DNA from: Diadema setosum | Taxonomy: Eukaryota > Echinodermata > Echinoidea > Diadematoida > Diadematidae | NCBI GenBank assembly: GCA_033980235.1 | Contig: CM067077.1 | Location: 858,501-922,500 of the forward strand | DNA length: 64,000 nucleotides | Direction of reading: 5' to 3' | Part shown: positions 23,125-34,799 of the stretch, piece by piece | How the letters are laid out: each line of letters starts with the position of its first letter | How positions within the stretch are numbered: the stretch's first letter is position 1 | The notes under the pieces: generated by a model | What the model was told of the DNA's origin: nothing | The model's input: only the letters and a program-made list of their open reading frames with translations | The model's database searches: none | Made by a program: the position numbers and the translations under genes

Positions 23125-26106
23125 TATATATGTCCCGTTAATCACCATTTTGAGTAAGATTATGAAGAGTTATGGATCAACATTCGCCATGTTTCGTCTA
23201 AATGAGTACACCGAAGGCTGCAGTGATAGGAAAGTTCCCGTGGCTGGCCCCTGAACCTGTATCAACTGGAATGAATTTCATGCCGGTAGAAAACACGTGA
23301 CTATGAAGAAAAATGTAATCTCAGTTCATACTGAGCCCAGTCAAACAGGTCAAATTATACGCGGATTGATCATATCCTGAAAGAAAAGACAAAACTCATG
23401 CGATGAAGTGTCGTATCGAAAGTCTAGAGACGAGATGTCCACATCTTACCAAGATTTCAGCCAAAACTATTGAGATTGACGCAAAGTCAGAAAAGGGACA
23501 TCAGTCAGTCAAAAAATAGAGACACAAAACGTTTGAATCAGTCAATGTGTAGCAAATTCTTATACTATTGTAATGGTTTGATCAATTATCTCAGCGGATG
23601 AGTAAAATAGAATGCTATAATGTCATGGTTTTGCACATTGAACATTATTGAAGAGAATTTGATGCAAAGCGTTGTAAAAATTGGCAAAGCACTCCTGCTT
23701 AAGTGTTTTGCCCGACATCATGCAGCGAGTATTCCTGTGTGGTTTATCCTAATCACTCTATAACGGGTTGTGTTGTGATCGTTGTGAGAGTAACGTAAAT
23801 AATTGATGATATAATAACTTTGTACTTGTTTCAAGCTATATCTGGGATAGTTGTGAGAGCAAATGATTCAAATAACTTTCAATATCTGTATTCAACCGGA
23901 CATTTTTAATTTTCATGAAAATTCTGCTTACAAACGCATTTGGTATATCAAATGCCCATGTGATATCTTTACTAAACAGAAATGACATATCTTCCCTAAG
24001 CATGGCCAATTCACTAAGCCAGCCTTTACTGTAGGTGAGAAACACATTGCTATTGATTCCCAGAATTGTTTCCAGCAAACCTAAATTTACTTAAAACTAG
24101 AACGCGTAGAATAGTCTTGTAATAATAAATAGCAGTTGACAAATTGCTAATGCACATTACTTTACCAGGTCTATATAAATCTGCTGCAATGCAAGCGATA
24201 ATAGCCACAAAAATATGACTAGATTAAAAATAAATCATTAATTTGTATGCAATTGTGAAAGCCTAAGGATCCCCTGAAGTTAATTCTTCTGGTTTCTTGT
24301 GCTAAAGCATTTGATGAGCAGAACGTGTGAATCGGGCAGGGTACGTTCCCCCTCCCCCCCCCCCCCTCCCCCACCGTCTCTCTCCATCCCAGGCCTCTCT
24401 CATGCTATTTCCTAACACACTTTTTCTGTATCCCCGCTACGAGAGGCATTCCACTTGTTATTTTACCCCCTTTCTCTCCCCTTCTCTTTCCTTATGCTTT
24501 GGACAGGGGGCCCGGCTTCTATATTGAGTGTATTTGTGTGACGTCACTTGCACCCAGTTCATGGAAAACTGTGAGAGGCGAATGAAATATGAAAGTGTTT
24601 ACACTTTGCCAAAACATATATTTGATGGAAGGAAAAAACGTTAAAAATGTCAGCTTTGGCGGAAGTGATGTATAGAAGGTATGGAGTTCGTCGACCGCTG
24701 ACATTTCATTTGTTCAGGATTCCCCCCTGCTGATGGTTTAATCAATTTTCCCAGTTTGGGAGGGGGAGGAGGAATCTTTGAGGAATAGATGAGGATAGAG
24801 CTAAATTTTTACAAGAATCAGAGTCAAACCAGTTTTCCTGATGTTTGCAATATTGTCTAAAAGTTTCATTTTTCTTCCAAGTCACACTGTGGAATATAGA
24901 ATTCAATCAAGCACCAGACATTTTGAGGCAAGGTCGTTATACTTTAAAGAAATCAAAACACATAGATGCAAAATAGAAAGAGACGATTTCACAATGTAGG
25001 ACATGTGATCCATTTGTGCCCCAACATAAGGTCAACATCCCAGGTTACTTTTGTAAAAGCTCTTTTTAATTCAATATATCAGCGATAATCATTATTATTA
25101 TACATGGTAATCATAATGATAGATCGCTGTTATAAGGATTTTCACCTCTGCTTTTCCTTGAAACAGCAAAGCATGGCAAAATGTTACTGTCAGCTTTACG
25201 TTATAAAAGAAATGTCGCTCGCTATTAATGATGGCTTTTCATTTTTCATCCATTCAAGCGTACGGCACAATGACGGCTGAATTGCGGTAATAATGTGTAT
25301 TCTCTGCATACAGAAAAAAAAATCCAAATAGAAAAATGGTAACAGCTGCGGGCAACTGACAGCATTCCCCAGATAAAGCTTATACTTTTGATAACAAAAA
25401 GGCAGAGCTATAGGCAAAATGTCTCACACAATCTATCTCGTTAGACTTCTATTGATAAGATAAATGAATTAAAGCTGCCTTCCGAAATATTGATATTCCA
25501 ATAAATGGTAAAAGAAAAAGAAACTGAAAAGAAAACGAACTGCAGCATTTTTCTTTCCAAACTAATATTATTAGGATCTTGCAGACGGCTCGTCAGATAT
25601 TTGTACAGGAGGCAACCTAAGGAGGCTTAATATAAACCATACGGCGACTGAAACGGTAAAGCGGCCTTTGCATCCAGCCCCGGGTAGGATCGGCGGTGGG
25701 TTAATACGGGCTTAAAGGAATAAGTTCCATCCCGCCTCGCTGAAGTGGCGTTTCGTCTGTGGCGCAAATAGGATAACTTTGACCTTTATTTTTTGTTTGC
25801 TTAAAAAGCTTAACTCGTACATATTTCTTATACGAATTACTTGATTCCGATGCATCGTTTCATGAACAATCGACACTAAGAAAGGTCTAAATATTTATGT
25901 AATTACATCATGTACTAACGATTAATATTACACCTAACGTAATGCAATTTTCTATGGAATAACACTGCAGTATCCTGTTCAACTATGTTACAAATTAATG
26001 GAGATTGAATTTTACACATAGACTCCAAATGAAATGCATGCTTAGGAAAATACGGGGTAGATATTATGGTCTTCTCTATCGGAAGTTGCCTCTTTACCAA
26101 AGGGCC
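23125..26106. other. Intergenic DNA, no gene seen
   Basis: Mostly unique. It contains a C-run at about 24350-24366, a GTGACGTCAC palindrome at about 24538-24547, and a GC-richer segment at about 25600-25760 that stands out from its AT-rich surroundings. No supported coding frame. Confidence 0.5.
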
Positions 26107-26286
26107 ATGTCATTACCATTACCATTTAATGTTGTCAGATATCCCTACTTACTCACCTTGGTCGAGAGGGGCATGTGGAGGGTAAAATAATTATCTCCTC
26201 CGTGGACGCAGGTACTTGACGGGATTCGAACTAGGGACCTCCGATTAAAAATCAATAGTCTTATCCACTCTGCCACTATGCTTCCG
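26107..26286 (-). mobile_element. tRNA-derived SINE with intact head and simple tail
   Basis: Read on the minus strand, the 5' head resembles a tRNA. The A box GTGGCAGAGTGGATAAG lies in a D-arm-like block. An anticodon-arm-like block carries TTT, and the B box is AGTTCGAATCCC at plus-strand 26222-26232. After the head comes an unrelated body ending in CCCCTCTCGACCAAGGTGAG, a stretch I associate with invertebrate SINE 3' regions. The element ends in short AATGGT repeats (plus-strand ACCATT near 26113-26128). The anticodon stem is poorly paired, so this is not a functional tRNA-Lys gene. Confidence 0.72.
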
Positions 26287-27425
26287 CGCACTGTCTAACA
26301 TGGTCCTAATAGGACACACTTTTGGGTCTCGTACCTCCTTTATTGTTTTGAGGGCGAATGGAAATGATCGGTCTAACAAACTGACTATCATTATGATATT
26401 ATATTCAATTGTGCGCTTGATTTCACGGCGCTCCCAATTTGCCTGTTGATGGCATAACATTCCCTTTGAGTGCTTGGATGTACGATCAATTAACAGTTGA
26501 TGCGCTTGGAAATCACATGCAGCTAAACTAATGATCGGTTTCTAACGAACTTTTGATTGGTTGGGGGGAAAGTCATTGACTCTTAGTCTGAGATTGCATA
26601 ATGACACGGTACTGACGCAGCAGACCCGGTTTAATCGAGTTAATTATCTGGAAATTAAGGGGGAATGTAGAGCGTTGATCACATTCCGCACTGCTAGTTT
26701 GCTTTCTCAGACTCTGAAAGGAAAGTTAAGAAAAATGATTTCATGTTCCAGCCCACCGTAAATTACCGAAGCAATGTTAGGTAGTCTCTTTGCATCAAAA
26801 TGGCATTGTTGGTTTTCAGCAGTTAAGGTACAAAAGATATACATTCTAATTTTAATAATTTTAAAGGTGTGTATATCTGCTCTTTGTGCTTCCGAAGTGA
26901 AGTGACAATTTGCCAATTATTATGATTGCAACAAAGTGACGTGTTAAAAAAACAAGTATGCACAGTACAAGGCCTCATTTTTAGAATTTAGATTTCTGTT
27001 TGACTTAACACGCACTATCATCATGTACTGAAAAGGCTTAAACAGATTTTAAAGTTCAAATTCGACATTTTAGTGGAAGAGTCTGAATACAAAGACTACA
27101 CAGTACTGACGTGGTAACATAATGTTTACAACGGCTGTTACATGGAGGAGCTTTTGGATTTGAAGTGTGTGCATGGCTGTCGACGTTTCCTGATCTATCC
27201 GTACTATTAAAAGTGAAAAGCTAGGATTGGATTTTTCTACTTTTGATCGCTCATCGAGTTACAATGCCCTTTGAATTTCTGGCACATAAAAAAGTCAAAC
27301 TTCAGCTGGGAATTTACCTCAAATATACACGTAGATTGAATAAATGCAACAATATTAGTAGAACAAAAATAAGTGAAATTTGAGGGAAAATCGGACAATC
27401 CGTTCTAAAATTATGAATTAGTGGA
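26287..27425. other. Intergenic DNA, no gene seen
   Basis: Unique AT-rich sequence. At about 27378-27420 lies GAGGGAAAATCGGACAATCC with an adjoining TTATGAATT. Its reverse complement recurs in diverged form at about 28050-28095, so a larger inverted structure may span this boundary. Confidence 0.45.
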
Positions 27426-27592
27426 AAAATGAGCAAATTGGAACGAGATTCAAACCCGAGACCTCCGGATTGCTAGCCCGGTGCTCTACCAACTGAGCTA
27501 ATAGAAAGCCCTAGTTCAGTGTTCGTCCCAGAAATCCTTAATACTCAATGCTCGAATAGTCAGAAGCTATAGCAGTGTGTATGTGTGTGCCA
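27426..27592 (-). mobile_element. Partial copy of the tRNA-arm foldback element
   Basis: It contains one tRNA-like arm (27442-27508, read on minus) plus a central spacer (27509-27592). Both match the intact element at 34624-34901. The arm has A box TAGCTCAGTTGGTAGAGC and B box GGTTTGAATCTC. Spacer landmarks shared with the intact copy include GGGACGAACAC, CTATAGCTTCTGA and the ACACATACACAC run. The second arm is missing: the sequence breaks off in a (CA)n-like run at about 27592. The loop would give anticodon AGC (Ala). The T-stem and acceptor have drifted, so it is not an obvious tRNA gene. Confidence 0.75.
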
Positions 27593-27754
27593 CACACGCA
27601 CACACTTAAACCTGGTATAAACCCGAAGGATAATTCAACTTGGGGATAAATGCGAGAGATCACCGAAGTGATGCAGCTTTTTGAATATGTAACAAACGCA
27701 AACAGAAGGAAACGGACCAGAAATGAATATAATTTATTAAGGTTTTGGTGACAC

Positions 27755-28060
27755 CATCCCTGGGTGAGAAGACTGCAATAGTTTGTGACGTCACTGTAGG
27801 AAAACGATATACTGAGTATAGAAAATATAGGCAGAATTCAAAATATTTTCATTTTTTTTTCTAATGCAATGAAAGGGTGATTGACTTACCTCTTCCAGAA
27901 AGCGGGGATATGATACCATTCTTAACATATGCCAAATGACAAGTCGAATTTATGTGTCATTTTCATAAAAAGAATGTGTTTATATTTTCTTAAATAATTG
28001 TTCTGAAGTGACGTCATGAGTTTTACTATTGTAGTCTTGTCATCGGGCAATGGTAACGCC
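27755..28060. repeat. Diverged inverted repeat carrying TGACGTCA at both ends
   Basis: The left arm GACTGCAATAGTTTGTGACGTCAC at about 27770-27793 recurs reversed at about 28008-28045 (AGTGACGTCATGAG, then ACTATTGTAGTC). The rest of the interior pairs poorly. It looks like an old MITE. The palindromic TGACGTCA words are also classical CREB/ATF sites, but their mirror placement is explained by the repeat itself. Confidence 0.5.
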
Positions 28061-28099
28061 AACCATAACTTTTGAACGGATTGACCGATTTTCGTAAAA

Positions 28100-28625
28100 C
28101 TTATTTATTTATTTATTTATTTATTTATTCAATCTTCTTTAAAAACAGGGTAGTCTTTTCAGAGCCAAAAGGTCTGCTTTTAAAAAGAGCCCTGTTAACA
28201 TAAATATAAAGATTACACATCGAAACATATTTGCATAGGTGTAAACAAAAAAAAAAGTAATTACATCAAAACCTAAATATACCAAGTCAAAACACAATAA
28301 AAACTAAACAGGAAAACAAACAAACAAACAAACGAAACAGAAACCATTAAACTAAGCTCATAACAGAACAATATGCTACATAACAAGACAGGGTAACCAA
28401 CCTGCCACATAACAGTTGTGGCTACAGTTGGTGCGCAAAACTGTAAGAATGAATAAACCAGAATTTGCGTCAAATCTGCACTTACAAGTTGATTGATTGT
28501 ATTTGGGTCTTAAAAGAGATGAGTGTTGTTACCGTTCGAATGTGGGTTGGGAGTTTGTTATAAATACTGGGTGCTATGAAAGAAAAGGATCGCTTTTTAA
28601 ACTTCACTGATGTGATCTAATGATA
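28100..28625 (-). pseudogene. LINE 3' end: ORF2 C-terminus, 3' UTR and AAATA-type tail
   Basis: On the minus strand, from about 28617 to the stop TAA at 28482-28484, one open frame reads KKRSFSFIAPSIYNKLPTHI and ends in LISFKTQIQSINL. This is the conserved terminal peptide of CR1/L2-type non-LTR retrotransposon polyproteins. An in-frame TAG lies upstream at about 28624-28626 and nothing recognizable precedes it, so the copy is 5'-truncated. After the stop comes about 350 bases of AT-rich 3' UTR. The element ends in repeated AAATA units (TTTAT on the plus strand, about 28100-28129), the simple-repeat tail expected for such elements. The last about 42 codons are undamaged, which suggests a fairly young insertion. 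Confidence 0.8.
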
Positions 28626-29449
28626 TCGTTACAATTACTCAGTTTACATGTATATTTAGGGAAACTTAATTTCCCTTTAAGAGAACACTTTTTCTCGTTA
28701 GAAAATCTACTGAAGTCATGTCATGTGAATTGCCCTCGATGTATCTTGGCACATAGAAGCAGAGTCCTATTGCACCTGTTCAAATAGCCTATTAAAGGCA
28801 GTCGAGTAAGCTTACAGATGGGACTTGTAGCGATTTATAGCGATTTTAACATCGAATCAATGGCGATCATAACGTTCACGCCAGGGTTTCAAATCGTTTC
28901 ATTTTATATTAATCAGGAATATGTGTTGCAAGTGAATTTGGGACTTTGCCAATCTGGAACAAGACCAACAATCCTGTATACTTTTATCAGCTGCTTTTTT
29001 TCTTGCATTTTGAGCTCCCTTCTATACAAATGCACTGGCCGATTGGGCTTAACCCTCTGCAGTCGATTTTTTTTTTTTTTTACATAGCCTGAAGTAAGCA
29101 CCTGATAACTAGGTCAGAACTACATTCGTGAATTGCGTCCTCTACATCTAGGCATCATTAATATTTGACCTACTTTCATTCTACCCCCAAGATTTTTGGG
29201 TAAATTTGATTTGAATCCAGCCAGGCGTCGTTCGGAGGAGAATTTTTGGGGAGTTAATCGATATCCTGATAGTAACCTCTCCAAGACACTCATTTTCTTG
29301 TTAAGGTTTACTTTAGGCCTTTCTTCCCTTTTCACTGCTGTACTGTTTACTGCGTCTTCCATCGACGGTGCTTCTGCGAGTCTACCCCCCTGTTTTCAGC
29401 TCCTAAAGTACAATGCTCTCCAACTTGAAGTTGACTTTGTTGGAAAGTT

Positions 29450-29705
29450 TCGCTGAAATTTGTTGTACTCATACCTATATAATTTCGATTTGTCATTCTT
29501 CTCAGCAGCAAATATATTTTATCATAGAATGCATTATCCACATTGCATATCTTATCTCTTACAAATTGATAAAACAATGTGATTCGTGTGATATATGCTC
29601 TGCATTTTGTTTCATCCTTCTCTTGGATGGATACAAATGAATTGAAAAATAAATTGAATTGAATTGAATTGAATTGAATTGAATTGAATTGAATTGAATT
29701 AAATT
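29450..29705 (+). repeat. Possible LINE 3' UTR ending in (AATTG)n
   Basis: The block GGATGGATACAAATGAATTG is followed by nine or so AATTG units to 29705. A GATACAAATGAA motif running into AATTG repeats resembles the 3' tail of CR1/L2-like elements. No protein tail could be read upstream, so the left limit is a guess. Confidence 0.4.
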
Positions 29706-30138
29706 GAAATGAATTATTTTCTAAGACAGAAATCTAGTGAGGATTTGTGTTCAGGAAAATGGGAGCCATGTGCATTGATGACGTCAGCACCTCCTTCTGT
29801 ATGTGCTTTATGTGGTTCTCACCAATTATACTGTCTCGGAAGAAAAAAAAAATCACATGAAATCGATCCGATTGTATCAGATCTACCAATCTGTATGGTT
29901 TTACTTAACATGTCATGGGTTATAGTGTAGAGGTGCACTCTAAATAGGACGTTGTATGGAGCTACTTGGAAGAAACTAATTAGAGAGGTTGTTTCATTGA
30001 TATCGGTTTTATGGTTATCTTGGTTTCATAGGTGATGTCATGCACTATTTACGACCAGTTGTTATGGTTACATGCTACACGTTTTGTGCCGCATCATAAA
30101 ACGTGAGAATTTATAACAACAAACAGTTGATGTTGGCA

Positions 30139-30184
30139 TGTGTGTGTGTGAGTGAGTGTGTGGAGTGTGAGTGTGTGTGTGTGT

Positions 30185-30222
<38 letters not shown>
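30139..30222. repeat. (GT)n microsatellite
   Basis: Interrupted GT/GAGT array. One strand is alternating purine-pyrimidine and could adopt Z-DNA. Confidence 0.95.
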
Positions 30223-30223
<1 letters not shown>

Positions 30224-31034
30224 CCCCGGTCGACTCGCTAAATGTTCTTCATTGTAATTCTTGACTGAAAAAAAAAATCAGCCATTCATTTCAATGAGCT
30301 GTGCGCGATAATCTCAAAGTACGCAAAAAAAAAAAAGTTTTCTGAATTGAGCAAAGTTGAAAATGAAAGATTCCGGTCTACACTCCCATTCGAAGGTTCC
30401 ATCAGGTATATACATATCATGGTAAGAAATGTATCAGCACAGCGTGGGTGGAATACCGAGTCACTCTTTCATGTTACATGCACGGTCAGTATATATTGTA
30501 AGTACCGCACTTCACAACTACGCTAGTCATCACTACATCGCTAGCCATGGTCTCACATATTTCTTTCTCTTCTCTGTGGTATTGCTTTTCAATTCAGCAC
30601 AAGTTAAGATGCACTCTGCTCGGTCCATGTAGGTTAAGTTTGGGATAGAATTTCGAAACTTTGAAAGAACATTCCGATGTGAACTGAGTAAAGGCGTGAG
30701 GATGAGCTTGTTGAATAATGGAAAAAGAAAAGACCGCGAAGCGAATGCAGAGTACAGTTTGTATTCGCTATATAAATGTTTCATGTCCGAGTCATATTAC
30801 TTCCCAGATGGTATCGCGTCTAAAATTTCACTAGCTCAAGGATGAAGTCTGAATGTGACCTATTACGTCTGAACCTAGCTGTCACCTGCGTGGAGCTACC
30901 AGTGGGCGTCATAGAAGTTTTTTTTTTTCCCGCTAATTTGCAGAATTTGCCATCTTTTGAAAATCTTTTGTTTAGGTAAATGATCCTTATACAACAACGA
31001 GTACAAATTATTTTTTTCGAATTTCTGAAGAGAT

Positions 31035-31205
31035 TTATTATTATCATCATTATCATAATTGCTGTTGTTATTATCGTTGTTAGTGTATTGTTATCATTAT
31101 CATTATTGTTATTATTATCATAACTATTATTATTATTATTACTACTACTACTATTATTGTTGTTGTTATTATCATTATTATTATTATTATTATAATTATT
31201 ACATT
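31035..31205. repeat. (ATT)n/(GTT)n-rich tract
   Basis: Imperfect ATT, GTT, ATC and CTA triplets. The frames through it give N-rich or I-rich nonsense peptides. It is followed by a short AAATAAAACAAAATGAAATG stretch that may mark an old retroelement tail. Confidence 0.85.
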
Positions 31206-32578
31206 TGATAATGTGATGGAAATAAAACAAAATGAAATGAATTGAATCTTATTTAATTTAATAGTAGTAATACAACATGTAGTATAGTAGTAGCAGTAGT
31301 AGTAGTGGTAGCACCGTAGTAGTACTGCTGTTATCGTTATTAGTTTTATCATTGCTCATCTTTTTAATTCAATTATCTATTATTCTTTTCTTTTTCTCAC
31401 CAGTACAAATCGTTATTCACCTTAATTTCAGACTCTCGCAAGATTAGACAACTAGGGAACTGCAATAAATATTGAAATAGTCCGCGCACCGGTTATGTCT
31501 GTAATTCAGGTGATGGGGAATGATTTCTTGCCGGCTTGAAATGAGACTAGACATGCGCCAACTGATCAGCTATGGTCAAATCATCAAATCTCGTATTTCA
31601 CAAATCAAGAGTTTGGCCAAACAAAAGTGTGAACTTATCAGGTGTAAATAATCATCATGAATGACCTCGTTATGAAGCCTTATTATTTTTATATCAATAT
31701 TGAAACACTGGTAAACCCTTACAGGATCGACTTCGGCTTTAATCCAAACTTTACTTCATCAAGGCCAGATTCTGATTGAGAACGTTTCAAAAGGTGAAAA
31801 GTGATCTCATAATATGGATAGCATTCTAGTAGTCTCTCGTCAGACTAATCATGTTTTGACACGTGACGGAACATCTCATTCAACAACGTAATAGTAAAAG
31901 AGTGCTAGTGCAGTTAAATGAACCATGTATGTATGCGAGAAAGAGAAACTGACGAACCTGAAAGAAATGAGAATTACTGAAAATTAATACCGTAAATTGA
32001 GAGAAGAAACCTCGAGAGAAGAAACCTCGGAGTTAGCAGCTGACTTATGACAAAATCCTGAGATTTCACATTCCAGGAATGATTTACAAGTTCGAAATTT
32101 CATGATAACAATGAAAAAGGGGGAAGAAAAATATAAAGAAGTTTAAAACAATGTGCCTTGTTTAGTAAAGTTTTGTCAGGGCTTCAAATTGATTGAAACC
32201 AACAAAATATCCTGCGGATAAACTGCGAGGAATATTTGAACTTCTTAATATTGCTGTTGGGGAGATATACACACTGGTCATAACATGATCATAGCCGATG
32301 ACAACTTTCCATTGTAACTCTCATACACGGAAAATTTCCCTCTTTGCTTTGTTCGCTCCGTGGCAGACTTGGGGTAGATGTGATACTAATAAAACGACTC
32401 CCCGTAAAAGCCTCTGTCATCCGACGCTGTACGAGGGCTGAATACGTTGGGGAACGCGCCAGTCGTCCATTATTAAGCGACCACTTTCGTCACCAGTAGC
32501 GCGTAGACGTCGTGTAAGCACGAATTTGTCAATACCAAGCCGACTTATGCCAGCCCAGCCGTGTCTATATGTACACAA

Positions 32579-32907
32579 AGGCCCGAATTCACGAAGGTGG
32601 TACAAATGAAACCATGGTTTAAACCATGGACAAAAACCATGGAGCGCCAAGTGTCGCATGGGATATTTCGTCACGAAATCAGTCATTTCGTCGATGAAAT
32701 TATTATTTTGTAACAAAATGACAACATTTTGTAACTAAATGAACATTTCGTCCACGGAATGATAATTTCGTTAACGAAACCTGTCATTTTATCGACGAAA
32801 TGATCAATTTCGTAACGAAATATTCCGTGCGACACTTGGCGCTCCATGGTTTTTGTCCATTTTTTAAACCATGGTTTTGTTTGTATAACCTTCGTGAATT
32901 AGGGCCT
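32579..32907. mobile_element. MITE with 80-bp inverted ends and palindromic core
   Basis: The arms 32579-32658 and 32828-32907 are reverse complements with few differences. The outer end reads AGGCCCGAATTCACGAAGG on the left and AGGCCCTAATTCACGAAGG from the right. The inner part shares AAACCATGG, ACAAAAACCATGGAGCGCCA and AGTGTCGCA. The 170-base core is itself a string of degenerate palindromic units around ATTTCGT..ACGAAAT. No clear target duplication flanks it, so the superfamily is open. There is no coding potential. Confidence 0.85.
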
Positions 32908-33157
32908 ATGTGGCGACATGTTTAAAGCAAGTACTGTGCTTCCGAACTACATTCCTTTATCCCTGTTTCTGTATCTTAGATCAGAAAGTTAAAGTTGAGA
33001 ACACTTTCCCCTAACATCGTTTTCGGCTCTCTTTGTAGCCCGTTTTGTTCAGATGACATTTTAAAGTCACTTTAGATTAGCATGCTTTACTGTTGCTATG
33101 GTGATTTCAATTTACGTGTACCAATACTTGATTTTGTTGAAGTGTTAGTCATAAGTA

Positions 33158-33326
33158 CAGTCAGACATGCCTCTGCAACCACCTACCTATAGCGACCACC
33201 TGTCTATTACGGCTACAAAAGCAATTACATACGGAAGGAATTAAACACTGTCTACAGCGACCACCTGTCTACAACGACTTTTTTTTGTTGCTAGCCTTGG
33301 GTGGCCACTTTAGACAGGTTTCACTG
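33158..33326. mobile_element. Small TA-flanked MITE-like element
   Basis: The left end CAGTCAGACATGCCTCTGCA and the right end on the other strand, CAGTGAAACCTGTCTAAAGT, are diverged inverted ends. TA lies at 33156-33157 and 33327-33328. Inside, AGCGACCACCTGTCTA occurs twice in direct orientation (about 33191 and 33258). A diverged form, AGTGGCCACCC, is inverted near the right end. Old Tc1/mariner-like MITE is the best guess. Confidence 0.55.
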
Positions 33327-33328
33327 TA

Positions 33329-34505
33329 TACAATTTTTAGCGTCCTAATACTAGTATCAGGCCAGAAATCAACAATCAAAGCAAAACATTCTTGAGAGCT
33401 TTCTATATTTCTTCCAAATTTCAGGGCCAACACTTCTCGCTTTTAATTATGAATATGGCTAACAGCACATACAAAAAAGGCTGCTTTATGAAGGTTAATT
33501 AGACTGCATTCCCCAGTTCTTGTTCGATATTTAAACCAAATTATACCCGATGATGACGATTGTAGTGGATGTAACCACTTGTTAAATCACTGCTATATGT
33601 ATACATACATTGGAGTGAGAAAGTGTGATCACTCCCAGAAATCCATCGCACTGGCCGTGATCCAAAGACGCCTAGAGGTGATCTTGACCTTGGAATCAAG
33701 CCGGAGTCAGAGTCAGTCTGGTAGAAGGCGATCTTGTTATAGGCATCAGAGACCTGACTCACGCCTCCTTCTTCCTTTTCTAAGTTCAAGTAATGATGCA
33801 AACAACCGTGGTGTGTGTCACGGATTTGTAGTCGCAGAGGTTCAAAAACAACTGGCTGCATTTCACCGGACGTTTTCTATTGCCATTCAGTGACCGGAAG
33901 TAAATACTTTAAATTCGAAGAAGTCTGATTTAAGGGATGCGGAATGCATTGAAGCGATATGTTAGAAGTGTACGGTGAGGGCGTCCTTATCCGTTATTCC
34001 AATTATCTCGTTTCGCTGAAACCTAGATGAGGGGGGCGGGGATATCTGCTATATCAGGGCATTACCAGACTAATTCCGAAATGGAAATTGAATGTAATCA
34101 GGTGTAAAAGGAACCGCGCTATTCCAAACATGAAATAATCATGTAGCGCTTTGCAACGACTTTCCACTTTGCTCTTCTCCCTTTTCCCTTCCTTCCCTAT
34201 ATCTGCCTATCTCTTTCTATCTCTTCTCTTGCCCCTCTCTCCCTTAACTTTTCTTCTAAGATTACAATTTATATATAGACAGAGCTTCGGATCCTCTCTC
34301 TCTTATTCCTTCTTCATCTCTTATTATTCGTCTCTTTAAACCTTCTAGTGCGACCATTTATAGAAGAAGAGAGCAAAACAGAATGAATCAGAAAGTTACG
34401 GATAGAAAGAGAGAGAATTCTGTTTATGTATTATCAATATGATAGGATTCATATTCATTTTTCTATCTCTCTATTTATTTCTCAGTCTATCATTATCTGT
34501 AAGCC

Positions 34506-34508
<3 letters not shown>
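33329..34508. other. Intergenic DNA, no gene seen
   Basis: Open frames on both strands at 33541-33893 overlap completely and cannot both be real. Neither shows a domain. Pyrimidine-rich CTCT/TTCC sequence runs from about 34165 to 34340. Confidence 0.5.

Positions 34509-34578
<70 letters not shown>
34509..34578. repeat. (TA)n tract near the tRNA-arm foldback
   Basis: Uninterrupted TA repeat of about 69 bases, 46 bases left of the foldback element. A further short TA run lies directly right of the element at 34900-34914. Confidence 0.95.
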
Positions 34579-34579
<1 letters not shown>

Positions 34580-34651
34580 AAACAAGGAAGGAAAAACTGA
34601 CCAGAAACAATTGTAATAACAAATAGCGAAAACTTTGAGCAAAGAAAATGG

Positions 34652-34724
34652 GTTTTCATCGGGATTCGAACCCGAGACCTCCGGATTACTAGACCGGTGC
34701 TCTACCGACTGAGCTATTGAAAGG
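34652..34724 (-). tRNA. tRNA-like left arm, anticodon AGT-like, probably not functional
   Basis: On the minus strand it has D arm GCTCAGTCGGTAGAGC, anticodon arm CCGGT/TCCGG around CTAGTAA (AGT, Thr), and a perfect T arm TCGGG-TTCGAAT-CCCGA. CCA follows the acceptor end in the DNA at plus-strand 34649-34651. The 5' side CCTTTCA pairs with TGAAAAC at only five of seven positions. The gap before the D arm is three bases instead of two. The internal A and B boxes look competent for polymerase III. I read it as a tRNA-derived arm of the transposable element and not as a charged tRNA gene. Confidence 0.5.
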
Positions 34725-34799
34725 CACACATACACACACTATAGCTTCTGACCACACGAGCAAAGAGAGTTAAGGGTTTGGGACGAACACCGATCTAGG

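Larger units (their letters stand above)
28627..32578. other. Non-coding DNA rich in simple repeats
   Basis: No supported gene. It contains a T-run at 29068-29080, the (AATTG)n tract at 29643-29705, (GT)n at about 30139-30220, and the ATT/GTT-rich tract at about 31035-31205. The interval 31.4-32.5 kb appears unique. Confidence 0.5.

Noticed and set aside
26211..26280. Functional tRNA-Lys gene
   Set aside because: The anticodon stem mispairs and the sequence continues into a SINE body with a simple tail.
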